A stretch of 64,000 bases of DNA from Gavia stellata (taxonomy: Eukaryota > Chordata > Aves > Gaviiformes > Gaviidae), in assembly GCF_030936135.1 (NCBI RefSeq), contig NC_082596.1, positions 474,605 to 538,604 of the forward strand. The letters run 5' to 3'. Below the pieces are notes generated by a model. That model had not been told where the DNA came from and did no database searches. It worked only from the letters and a program-made list of their open reading frames with translations. Shown one piece after another: positions 22,101 through 34,100 of the stretch (position 1 is its first letter; every line of letters begins with the position of its first letter). The position numbers and the translations under genes are program-made.

Positions 22101-25100
22101 TGGGGTGGCCCTGCGGGTCGGGTCCCACTGTAGGCTCAGTATCTGCGTGCAGGAACGGTGCGGCCCCACAATGCAGCAGATGAGGACGTGGCACCTGAGG
22201 TTTTCAGACCAGGCTGTGCCATCGAGCTGGGCATCAGTAACCTCCATGCAGAGCTCTGTTGCTCCTGTGTGTCCTTGTGGCAACTGAAAGGCTCTTTGGG
22301 TCTGTGCTCTCCGTTTGACTCCTTGTTCTTGGCCTTGTGGCCACTCACTGGTTTCAGGACAGGATTTTTCTCAAGACCCTGAGCTAGTTTTCCAGTGGCA
22401 TTTTTGGGGAGAGGCAGAAGAGCAGTTTCACAGAGTGCTCTGTGACCAGCGGACCCTCATGGTGCATGGGTGTCCCCGGCCGCCCTCCCTGCCGGCACAG
22501 CCTCCACGGAGACCTGCCTCAGCCTGGCGCTGGCTGCCGAGAGCTCCTGCCAAGGCTGTTTGATCCCCCTTGGCCAGGCAGTCCCTCCTGTCGCAGCCCA
22601 CCCTCGCTTTCCACCAGCAGCATCAGCCTCTCCAGAAGGACCACGGCTCGGGGCTCACAGCGGCTGTGGGGGCATCTGGGCGAGGGCTGAGCCGCCTCCC
22701 CGCCGCCCCCCGTCCGCAGCTCCCCCAGCAGTGCCCTTGCTGGGTGTTCCTGTGCTGGCTGTGTTTGCGCTGGGAGACCCGGGAGGCTGCTGGGACTTGC
22801 TGGGAAGGCTGTGGTCAGCGAGGCCAGCTGGCCGCATCGCTGGCTGTCCGTGCTGGGCTTTGTGTGAAGCACGTGGAGCCTGTGAGCAGAGAGAACAAGC
22901 AACAGAGGTGCTTTGTGTGTCCGCAGCAGGAACTGGGCCACAAGCTGTCCATCTGTCCCCTGCTAATGAGCTGGGGGTGCTGCATGCCCGTGCCTGCACC
23001 CACAGCTGCCCCGTGCCGTGGCAGGCCAAGCCCCGGCAGTGGGACGCTGCGTACCGGCCCCTGGAAGCAGCAGAACAATCCCCTTTTCATCTGGCTGGCG
23101 GCAGCTCCACGCTGCCCCTGCCCCACGGCAGACAGGAGCGGGCAGCGCTGCCTCTGCCCAAGCTGCTGGGGCTGAAGGGACGGACGGCCCCAGCCGCCGG
23201 CTGCCCCCGGCCCGCTGGAGGAGGGAAGGGGCAGGTTGGGGGCTGCAGGCCCGCTCCCGTGCAGTGATGCTTTTGCGAGGGGAGAGCAAGGGCAGCAACT
23301 GCGCAGAGCCCAGTGCAGACGGCGGTTTGGGATGGAGCAGGCGCCACTCCCGGGAGGCAGGACCCCCTGGTCCTGGGACGGGGGTGGCTCTGTGCTGTTG
23401 AGCCCATATCAGAGCCAGGTGCCTTTTCAGCAGGTTTTACCAGGGCTGGAGCTGGGACCTGGCGGTCCTGGCTGGCCTGGAGACCCGCAATCTGGTGGTG
23501 CCCCCAAGGCAGGATCGGCAGAAACCCAAGCACAGGGACGGGCTGCCACGGCTGGGTCCGTGCTGGACGTCGCCTGCGGAGGTGATGTCTGCAGAGCTGC
23601 TCTCCATGGGGTCCTGGAACGCAGCTGTGTGGCCTCTGGGGTTGGGAACTCTTTAGACAGACGCCGGAGCATGGGAGGTTGCCCCCAGTCTCCTCGGGAT
23701 GTTAAAAGAGATGATGTTAAGCCATTGGTTTGTCTGGGGTGAAATCCAGCTGGCGGCCGGTCACAAGCGGAGTCCCCCAGGGCTCAGTTTTGGGACCGGT
23801 CCTGTTTAATGTCTTTATTGATGATCTGGATGAGGGGATAGAGTGCTCCCTCAGCAAGTTTGCAGACGACACCAAGTTGGGAGGGAGTGTTGATCTGCTT
23901 GAGGGTAGGAAGGCTCTGCAGAGGGATCTGGACAGGCTGGATCGATGGGCTGAGGCCAACCGGATGAAGTTCAACAAGGCCAAGTGCCGGGTTCTACACT
24001 TTGGCCACAACAACCCCATGCAACGCTACAGGCTTGGGGACGAGTGGCTGGAAAGCTCCCCCGCAGAAAAGGACCTGGGGGTGTTGATTGACAGCCGGCT
24101 GAATATGAACCAGCAGTGTGCCCAGGTGGCCAAGAAGGCCAATGGCATCCTGGCTTGTATCAGAAATGGTGTGGCCAGCAGGAGCAGGGAGGTCATGGTG
24201 CCCCTGTACTCGGCTCTGGTGAGGCCGCACCTCGAATCCTGTGTTCAGTTTTGGGCCCCTCACTACAAGAAGGACATTGAGGTGCTGGAGCGTGTCCAGA
24301 GAAGGGCGACGGAGCTGGTGAGGGGTCTGGAGCACAAGTCTGATGAGGAGCGGCTGAGGGAGCTGGGGTTGTTCAGTCTGGAGAAGAGGAGGCTGAGGGG
24401 AGACCTCATCGCTCTCTGCAATTACCTGAAAGGGGGTTGCAGAGAGGTGGGTGTTGGTCTCTTCTCCCAAGTGACGAGTGATAGGACAAGAGGAAATGGC
24501 CTCAAGTTGCGCCAGGGGAGGTTCAGGCTAGACATTAGGAAAAAGTTCTTTACTGAGAGAGTGGTGAAACATTGGAACAGGCTGCCCAGGGAGGTGGTGG
24601 AGTCACCCTCCCTGGAGGTATTCAAGGAGCATGTGGATGTGGCATTGTGGGATGTAGCTTGATGGGCATGGTGCTGTGTGGTGTTGGGTGGGTTGGTTTT
24701 TGGTGTGTTGTTTTTTTTTTTTTTTGGTGTGGTTTTTTTGTGGTTTTTTTTTTTTTTTTTTTTTTTTAGGTTGGACTTGATGATCTTACAGGTCTTTTCC
24801 AACCTTAGTGATTCTGTGACCTTCTAATTTGCCCTGTCCAACATGAGTGTGACCGTCAGCCGTGAGTGCGGGTTGCTCCCTCATGGCTGCTGGGAAGTGG
24901 GGTCCACATGGGGGTCCCAGTCCCTGTGCAGGAGTGGGGCCAGCAGGTGACTGTCACTGCCAGCTTCTCACTGGGCTAGAAGAGTCGAGAGGGGCTGGCA
25001 CGGGAACTGCTCCAAATTGCTGGCTCTCTCCTGTGCCCTCGCGTCCTGGAGAAATGGTGCCGGCTACTGCGATGCCTGAGCTCCCAAGCAGGCAGGTCCT

Positions 25101-28100
25101 GAGAGCAGGGCAGAACAGGCAGCGGGCTGGGGATTTGCTCCACTCACCACGTTCTGGCCAGAGCCTCCTGCGGGCTGAAGTACTCTGCAGGAGCGGTAGC
25201 AGAGACTGTCCACACAGCACGTTCGTCCACATGTGGCTGCCAGTGGGGCTGGGAGCCATGGGCAGGGCTGCAGCCAGGCTGTCTCACGCCTTCCCATGCC
25301 TCACAGGTGAATCAGGGGAACATGCCAGGCATCCAGAGCACCTTCCTTGCCATGGACACAGAGGAGGGTGTGGAGGTGGTGTGGAACGAGCTGCTCTTCA
25401 CCGACAAGAAGGCCTTTAAAGCACACGAGGTGAGCCATCCTGCATGTGGGTCGGGGCAATCCCAAGCACAAATAGAGGCTGGGTGGAGAATGGGTTGAGA
25501 GCAGCCCTGAGGAGAAGGACTTGGGGGTGTTGGTTGAGGAGAAGCTCAACATGAGCTGGCAATGCGTGCTTGCAGCCCAGAAAGCCGACCGTATCCTGGG
25601 CCGCATCAAAAGAAGCGTGACCAGCAGGTCGAGGGAGGTGATTCTCCCTCTCTACTCCACTCTGGTGAGACCCCACCTCGAGTACTGTGTTCAGCTCTGG
25701 GGTCCCCAACGTAAGAAGGACAGGGACCTGTTGGAGCGAGTCCAGAGGAAGGTCACGAAGATGATCAGAGGGCTGGAGCACCTCTCCTGTGAGGACAGGG
25801 CTGAGAGAGTTGGGGTTGTTCAGCCTGGAGGAGAGGAGGCTCCGGGGAGACCTTTACAGCAGCCTTCCAGCACCTGAAGGGGCCTGCAAGAACGCTGGAG
25901 AGGGGCTTTGTACAAGAGCATGTAGTGATAGGACAAGGGGTAATGGCTTTAAACTGAAAAAGGGTAGCTTTAGATTAGCTATTAAGAAGAAAATCTTCAC
26001 CATGAGGGTGGTGAGGCACTGGACCAGGTTGTCCAGAGAAGTTGTGGATGCCCGAGCCCTGGAAGTGTTCAAGGCCAGGTTGGACGGGGCTTTGAGCATG
26101 GAAGGTGTCCCTGCCCATGGCAGGGGGGTTGGAACTAGATGATCTTGAAGGTCCCTTCCAACCTAAACCATTCTATGATCCCTCCCCAGTGGGACCGTGC
26201 CCACCTCCCCTGAGACCACCCACTGCACCTTCCTGGGCAGCAGTGCCGGTCCCTGATGTTCATGGGCAGCAGCATGCCTTGGTCAGCAGTGCTAATAACA
26301 GCCTGTCGTGCTGTGCTCCTGTCTGTGCGGCATTGTGCTTTCCCTTGGCTTCTCTCTCAAAGACAGCTCCATGTGTCCTCTGTACCCCAAAACCAGCCTT
26401 CCCTGTGACCGGGGGCACAGCCTGCTCCCCAGCCCCAGGTTCCTTTGCTCTCGGAGGTGTCCTGCCACGTCCCGGGACCTGCCACCTCACCTGTCCTCTC
26501 TCTGCCTGCAGGAGAAGATCAAGACCATGTTTGAGCAGCTGGTGCTTGTGGATCACCCCAACATCGTAAAGCTTCACAAATACTGGCTGGATGTGAAAGA
26601 CTCAAAGGCGCGGGTAGGCAGGACTCAGGGAGACAAAGTGTGGGGGGGACCCCAGGCTGGGGGAGGGATGCCAGTGGGAGCCACGTGGGGATCCCAGCTC
26701 TGCTCACTCCACTCCCTAGGACTACCCTTCTTTCCCCGGGACACTGCCGCCAGCAGCCCGCTCTCAGCCATGTGCGGGGCCGGCGCTAGCTGCATGCTGC
26801 TGGCTGGTGCAGCCCGTGGGCTGCGTACGGTGCTGGCTGTGCAGGGAGGCTGGGAAGCTGACACCTCTCTTCCCTCCCAGGTCATCTTCATCACAGAATA
26901 CGTGTCCTCAGGGAGCCTGAAACAGTTCCTGAAGAAAACCAAGAAAAACCACAAGGCCATGAATGCCAGGGTAGGTTCCCTGGGAGCAGCACGGGGTGTC
27001 CCAGGTGAAGTGGGTAGCTCTGTGCCCGCTGGCACAGGGTGGGTCTCTGGTCTCTTATGAGGCACAGCAAGTATGTATGGTTGCTCCCTGAGTTACCCAG
27101 GGACTCTCCGCTGTAGGGAGACGGCATCTTGGTGAGGGTGGGAGCAAAAGCAGAACTTCCTCAGGACAGCCCAGAAATGGATCCTGCTGTCAGGATCTGA
27201 CCCCGAGGGTGGGGAACCTGCTGGAAGCTGCCGCAGCGAAGTTCAGCTGCGTGATGCTGACTGCTCCTGGGGCTGCATCGTGCTTCGGGAGGCCTGTGTC
27301 TCCACCACCCTCAACAAGGGACGGTGGGTTTGTGACTAGGTTACTACTTGGGTTGAAGGGAACAGTTTCACCTGCAAACCCACTCAGTATGGGTCTGACT
27401 AATGGTTTTGCAGGCAGGTCTCAGCTGGCTGTGACTGAGGAGCTGGGTGACCATTCTGGGGGCCCTGTGCTTGACCCTGCAAGCCCTCCCATGAAGTTTG
27501 AGCTCAGTATCACATCACTGCATTTAGGCACTCCTAGAATTGAGACTCACTGTTGGTGTGTACAGAGAAAACCATATGCTTGGACCCCACAACCATAGCT
27601 AGCTTTGTCCCCTCTGTGATGTGCCTGTCCATGCTTCCACTGGGGTTTTGGGGCTCAGGAGAGCTCTGTCTGCCGGTAAGGATGAGTTCTCAGCTTTGAT
27701 GGTGTTCTTTGAACAGGGGTTGGAAAGGAGACTGTTGTGGCTGGGACAGCGTGTGGCTCATCTTTGAGTAACAGTCTCTGCAGGAGTAGCGGAGGGCTGA
27801 TTTCCCCAGTCACTGGGTAATAGGTAGGAATGACCTGATCCGGCTGCTGAGCTCTGATGGGTGTCTCGTTTGACGGAAAGCTCTGGTCTCTGCTCTAGGC
27901 CTGGAAGCGCTGGTGCACTCAGATCCTGTCTGCTCTCAGGTAAGCTTGCCATCACTTGCACTGTCAGGTGTCCTGCTTCTCGCTGGGCTGGGCACAGGTA
28001 ATGTGCTCAGGGCAGCTTTGTGCTTCCCCAGCTTCCTGCACTCCTGTGAGCCTCCCATCATCCACGGCAACCTCACCAGCGACACCATCTTCATCCAGCA

Positions 28101-31100
28101 CAACGGGCTCATAAAGATTGGTTCAGGTAGGAGGATACCGCCCTCGCAGGCCCGCAGCTCCAAGTGCTGATGAGAAGAGTCAGCAGGAGGAAGCTGCCCG
28201 CCAAGGGAACGTGGCGGGGTCGTGCGGGGTGGTGTGCCGAGGGGGTTCTGGCTGGGCAGAAGAGGCGAGAGCTGCAGGGTCCCTCGGGATCACCTGTGCA
28301 AGGCTTGGAGTTACCTTCTCTTCTGTTTGTGTCCTCTGCTCCGTGCCTTCTTACTCGTCCGCTTCTGGATCGGCATTGACTGGCAGTCTGGCACAGGGTG
28401 TTTGCAAATGGTGAGTGCCCCTCTGCCACCTCTCCCAGCGCATCAGTCCTGTCCCTGGGTTGACCCTCCTCCCCTGCGGGTCCCGGGCGCCTCTCGCCAC
28501 TGAGGCACTGTGGCACGAGGAGCGGTACTGGGCTCTGCAGGCAGAGGGGACCTTTGTCCCTCAGGGAATTGCTGCTCCTGTTGTGGGATCAAAGGGATCT
28601 CCTGGGGGAGCTAGTTCCCCCGCGGGTGGTCTGCATGGGCCGGAGCGCACACAGAAATCCCTGCTACCCCGGAGCACCCGGCTGTGCTCACAGCCCTGGG
28701 GAAACAGCTTAGAGGAGCTGTGATGCAGAACATTTCTCATTCCCCGATGCAGCCCTCCCCGATGACCTGCGAAGCCCCATCAGGATTGAGAGGGAAGAGC
28801 TACGCAACTTGCATTTCTTTCCCCCGGAGTACGGCCGTGAGTGCGGGGTCTGTCTGCGTGGGGGTGCAGCCAGCATGGGTGCCCAGAGGGACGTGGAGGG
28901 GGGTCCTGTGCGAGGCGTGGGCGCAGTATGTTTGCGGCAATACAGAACTATTCAGTGCATTCGTAACTAAAGCTGTTGGTCATGAGTCACAGAAGATCTT
29001 GTGATAATGAATGTGTGTGATAACACTGTAGGTAAAATTTAGCGTTGATTAGTGCAGAGCTATGCACGTAGGAAAAACAGCTGTGCCTACAAGGGAATGG
29101 AGTGTGCATTAGCAATTACTGGTTAGGAACAAGATCTCAGCATGACCATGGATGGCTCTGAAAAGGTCACCTTATGGCTCAGGAACACTCAAAAGCATGT
29201 AAAATGTTGTAACGGTTAGGGAAAAAGGAGTAAAGAATCTTTGTGCCATGTGAAAATTCATGATGTGATCCCCATCTTGAATATTTTGGCACAAATTTGA
29301 GGGGAATAAATGGGAAAGGTTTGTGCAGTGAACTGTGAGGAAATGTGTGCTGGGGTGGGGGAAGCAGGCATGAGCAGAGGTGTGGGCAGAGGGAGGTCAG
29401 GCGTGTGCAGGGGTGAGCGCAGGGGTGTGCGGGCAGAGGCATCTGTAGGGATGAGGCAGGGTGCAGGGAGCTGTTCCCAGAGTGAGCGGGTGGTGACCTG
29501 TACCTCTGGCCTGATGTGGTTCTGGCATGGTTTTGCAGAAAAGGCTGACGGGACTGCTGTGGACATCTTCTCCTTCGGGATGTGTGCACTGGAGGTACGG
29601 AGCAGGACAGCTGCAGCACCTGGGAACCTGCAGTGACCCCTTGTTACAGGGCAGGATTGTTCTTGCTGAGCCTGCTGGGGATCACAGTGGCCCGGGGAGC
29701 TTCCCAGGGAGTCTCCTTGCCCTTTTCCAGACCTCACTGTGAGCTGTGGGGATCCCTTGCAGCGATGGAGACATCTCTGCTGGGTTCAGCAGAACATTTT
29801 CTGCTGCCATGGCCCACCCTGCCCTGGCCATAGCAAGAGGTTTATTTCACCTCTTCTGTGCTCGGCGGGTGCCTCTCGGCTGTCTCTGCTGGTGCCTCCT
29901 CTTCCTCCTCAGGCTGTGACAGCCCTGGGAAGGGAGGGCACAGAGAGCAAGGACAGACCGTGCTGCTCCAGGAGGATGTGCACTGCCAAGCACAGCTTGC
30001 CCGGGCAGACTGTGGGGCTGTAGGTGCTGTCTGCATTGTCCCTTGGTCTGCACGGTGCTCAGGGAGCAGCCTCCTGCGTCTGCCCTGCTGGGAACCTGTG
30101 AGCAGCCTGGAACGCTCTGATAGGCAAGAAATGGGCCCCGAGGGCAGGGACGCAGCAGCCAGGGAGCACCAGGGAGAACAGGAGATCTGGACCTTCTGGA
30201 CAGAGTTGTGGCCACAGCCTGAGACAGGGCTGGCCAGGCTATGTGTCCTGGTGAGGAGCTCCATAGCTGCCACGCTGCCAGGGGATGTCCCTTTGGGAAG
30301 CCCTCAAGGACTGACCCAGGGCTTGGCCGCATGCAGACATGGCTGCACTCCTTCTTCCCCAGATGGCAGTGCTGGAGATCCAGACTAACGGGGACACGCG
30401 GGTCTCGGAGGAGGCAATCGTGCGGGCACGACATTCTCTGGATGATCCCAACATGCGGGTGAGTGCAGCTGGCCGAGCCTCAGGGGCAGAGCCACCGGGC
30501 TGTAGCCTGACCCACAGATGGGTCAGGCATCCCTCCTGGGGTGTAAATCTCCCCATACGTGTCCTTCCCCTCGCCTGGTATCTGGAACGTCAGAGCCAGC
30601 CTGGCATTCCTGTGTGCTCCAGGTTACACCAGTGCTGGGAAAGGGGAACAGAGACAATGACCTACTGCAAACCTAAGGGGAGCCAAATCTGGTGGGCTGA
30701 AGGACATGGGGATTCCCCCTGTCCTGGGCTGGTCGAGATGAGAGGCTGGTCCTCACCCCTGTTTGCCAGTCCTACCGGTAGCAAGGCTGAATGCGAATTC
30801 CCAATAGGTGCACGTGCGCATGCATGTGCACACGCCCCGTACAGACATGGCTGACCACAAACAGTTCAGCACAGACAGGGGAGTGCCGTGTTCAAGGGCA
30901 CAGACAGCATGAACAGCCAGATCCTGCTTCTAAGTATCGGTGCTCAGGGGACTCCCTTTCCATGGGTCTTCCTGTTATCCATCAGACCCATGGTCCGTCT
31001 GGTATCCGCCCCCTCCCCAAGCTTCCATCTCCCTTACCAGCTAGCCCAGCTTGACATTCGCTAGAGGACCACACACCCTCACAGGCAATAGAGAGCAAAC

Positions 31101-34100
31101 TTACACTGTAAATACTTAGAAATAGAGTTTAATAAGAAGACAGGATAGACTGAGGTGATCAGATGCAGGGCTCAGCCAGACAAATGTGCTGACCAGCAGC
31201 ACGCTTACAGGCAGCTGGCACCTTTTATCCCCCTCCATTTTCCTCCCGGACCCACCTCAACTCCTCCCTCGCTCTTCCTCCGGCCCATCTCCAAAACATC
31301 CCATAATGTTTGTACACTCCCCAAATTCTCCTGTTTGATCTCTGAATTCCCCCAGGCATCCCATAGTAAATCTTACCCACTTTGATGCAGTAGTCCCCTT
31401 GTTTGCATGATGTCCTAGAGAGTGTTTCTTCTGTTGAGCCTTTAGCACCAGGGGCAAACGGTGTCACTGTTCACCTCTGATGGTCTTTGGGGCAGCTGAT
31501 TCGGAGGGGTTAGGTAGGTTGTGTGGGTGCCCCCCTGCCATCTTCCATCTGATCATTTTTTGGTCTTTGCGTCTATTCTGAATAGCCCCAGCCAGAGACC
31601 TGTACAGAAACTGCACAAAGCAGTTCAAGAGGACAGGCCCCAGACTGCAGCATGCAGAAAAGGCAAAGGATCTTGCTTTTCTGCCATCAATGAGCAGAAA
31701 CAGGCAGATGTGTCCCTCCCATCCTGCCGCTGTCAGGAATCCCTGCCACTGGCTCAGTCTGCCCTTTCTCCAGTCCTACCATCATCTTTCCCGGTGGGTT
31801 GCTGCTCGCAGCTCTCGGAGCTGATCCTGGCTGGCTGCCGGGATACACCCCTGCCTGTTCTCCTTACAGCCTGTTGCTGGGCTTGCATTGCAGCCTTCTC
31901 CCTGGATGAGAGCAAGCAGGGAGCACAGGTCCTGTGGCCAGGGTGTTGGTGCCTACCCAGCAGCATGCTGCCTGCCCGGAGCGCTGCTGCCTCCCTCAGC
32001 TTGGGTGCTCTGTACGCTGCCCTGCCCTGCCCTGCGGCCGCCCGCCAGCAGAAACAGCCACCCAAGTCTGCTTCCTGGGAAATGCAAGCGTGAGAGGGAG
32101 CCGGGGCTGGCAGCGGTGGGGATGAAGCAGGGGAATGTCCTGCTTTGCCTCCAATTTATGCCTTTTCTTTGACCCTCAGGAATTCATTCTGTCGTGCTTG
32201 ACCCTCAACCCAGACAAGCGACCAACAGCTAATAACCTGCTCTTCCACCGGGTGCTCTTTGAGGTCCATTCCCTTAAGCTGCTGGCAGCACACTGCTTCA
32301 TCAACAACCAGTGTGAGTAACCGTGAGACCGCCCTGCCCCATTTGAGCTTGTATTGCTACCTCAGCAGAGCTGGGGATGTGGAGGAGCCTGGGGAGAAAG
32401 GCAATGACTCACAGACCTTCCGTGGGGTCTGTCCTGCAGAGTCCGCGTTACAGGACCTCCCAGCTGACAGCCCCTTTCTGCCTTTGCCCTAGATCTGATG
32501 CCAGAGAATGTGGTGGAGGAGAAGATAAAGGAACTGGACCTGAACATGGTGATGGCAGAGATCCGGAGAGAGGGTCGGCCTGGAGCACAGTGGAGGTGAG
32601 GATTAGTGGGGGAGATTTCAGAGCAGCCATAGCCAAAGAGCCCAGGACTTGCATCCAGCCTAATGATCCTGGTGTCATGGCATAGTAGTCCTTCACACGG
32701 CTCTTCTCTCCTGCCTCCCTGAGTAATCTTCCTGTCCTGTTTGTCTCCCAGGTACTCAGAGGTCTCCTTCCTTGAACTCGACAAATTCTTAGAAGATGTC
32801 AGGTGGGTTGTGGGCATGTCCCTGTGATCCCTTCACTCACCTCATTCTTTGCGCCTGTGCTCCTGCTGAGAAGTTCTCCTCTCCAGAACAGCACCTACAT
32901 CTGAATTGCCTGTTTCCTGCCCCCTACTAACTCCTGGGTGCTGTTTGGGAGGGTGGTAGCTGGTCCGGGCCAGCCATGCCAGGGGCCACGCTAAGCCTTT
33001 GAAAGCAGACAACTGAGTTGCAGCACTCCTGGCACTGCTTCAGCTCCAGGAAGAGAAATAGCCCTGATGGCACACGTGAAGGTGGTGCTGGCTGACCTGT
33101 AATGTGTCCATCCAGCTCTGATCCGCAGCGTCTCTCCGCCCTAAGCTCCTTGGGCAGCATGGAGCCAGGGTCAAGGGGCTGTGCTGCAGCACATGTAGAG
33201 CGTCCCATTTGTACAGCAGTACTCGGTTGTGTGTGATCCCCTCTGCAGTCCCTGCCTGGGGTGAGCAGACCTGGGCTGCAGTGCCAGAGCGAGCGGGGCT
33301 CTGTGGCCTGCCACCTCCTCACCGTGCTGCCTGTCTGCCAGCACTGCCTCTCCGCGGGCGCAGATCCCTGGTCTGGGCCATGGCCCTCCACAGCTGACCT
33401 TTGCCAGGGCTGTAAGAGGACAGGGCTCAGCTGTTTGTCCTCCCTCTGTGTCTGTACCAGGAATGGGATTTACCCCCTGATGAACTTCGCTGTTTCCAGA
33501 CCCCACGCCCTCCCACGTGCACTCTCCCAGCCCCAGGAGGACCCTCAGAAAGCCAAGACTCCCACCCCAGAGCCCTTTGATGTGGAGACCAGGAAGGTAA
33601 GGTCAGATCCAGGTGGGGACAGATCCTCCCCTGGGAGTAGGTGCACAGTCTCCATTCCTGACACCCTGCTGCAAGAACACCTCTCCCTTTAGCACTGAAC
33701 TCCAGCCCAAGCGATAGCTGTTCTCCTCGTTGCATTGCCTGCCCCAGGACTGCGACAGTCCCTTTGGCTGAGCTAGTGAGGTCCGTTTCACCTGAGACCT
33801 TCTGGAGCAGCCCCATTGCCTCTGATTCTTTGGCTCTGCCTTCCCTCCTCACACGTCCACGGGCAGCTCTGTGGCACGGCATATTCTGTGCCTCATTGCT
33901 GGGGTGTGGGTTTGAAATCCCATCATTGTTTGATAGTGATGCTGCAGTGGCATGCTGAGATGCCGGCTAAGATCAGGCCCTGTTCTGCCTGGCACGGCAC
34001 AGGCGAGACTGCACGCCCTGGCACTGAAGTCACAGACAGGGAAGTCACTGCAAGTGGGTTTTAGAACCCCCGAGGGGAGTGGAAGGGGTGCCCGGCAGGG

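Noticed and set aside
22470-23267. 265-codon frame in NRBP2 intron 1, with similar-length frames on both strands
   Set aside because: Several competing frames at the same place indicate a base-composition effect rather than a gene.
31080-31500. Possible solo LTR or other dispersed repeat in NRBP2 intron 10
   Set aside because: The sequence has a repeat-like feel (GAGTTTAATAAGAAGACAGG), but I could not find matching termini or a target duplication, nor name a family.
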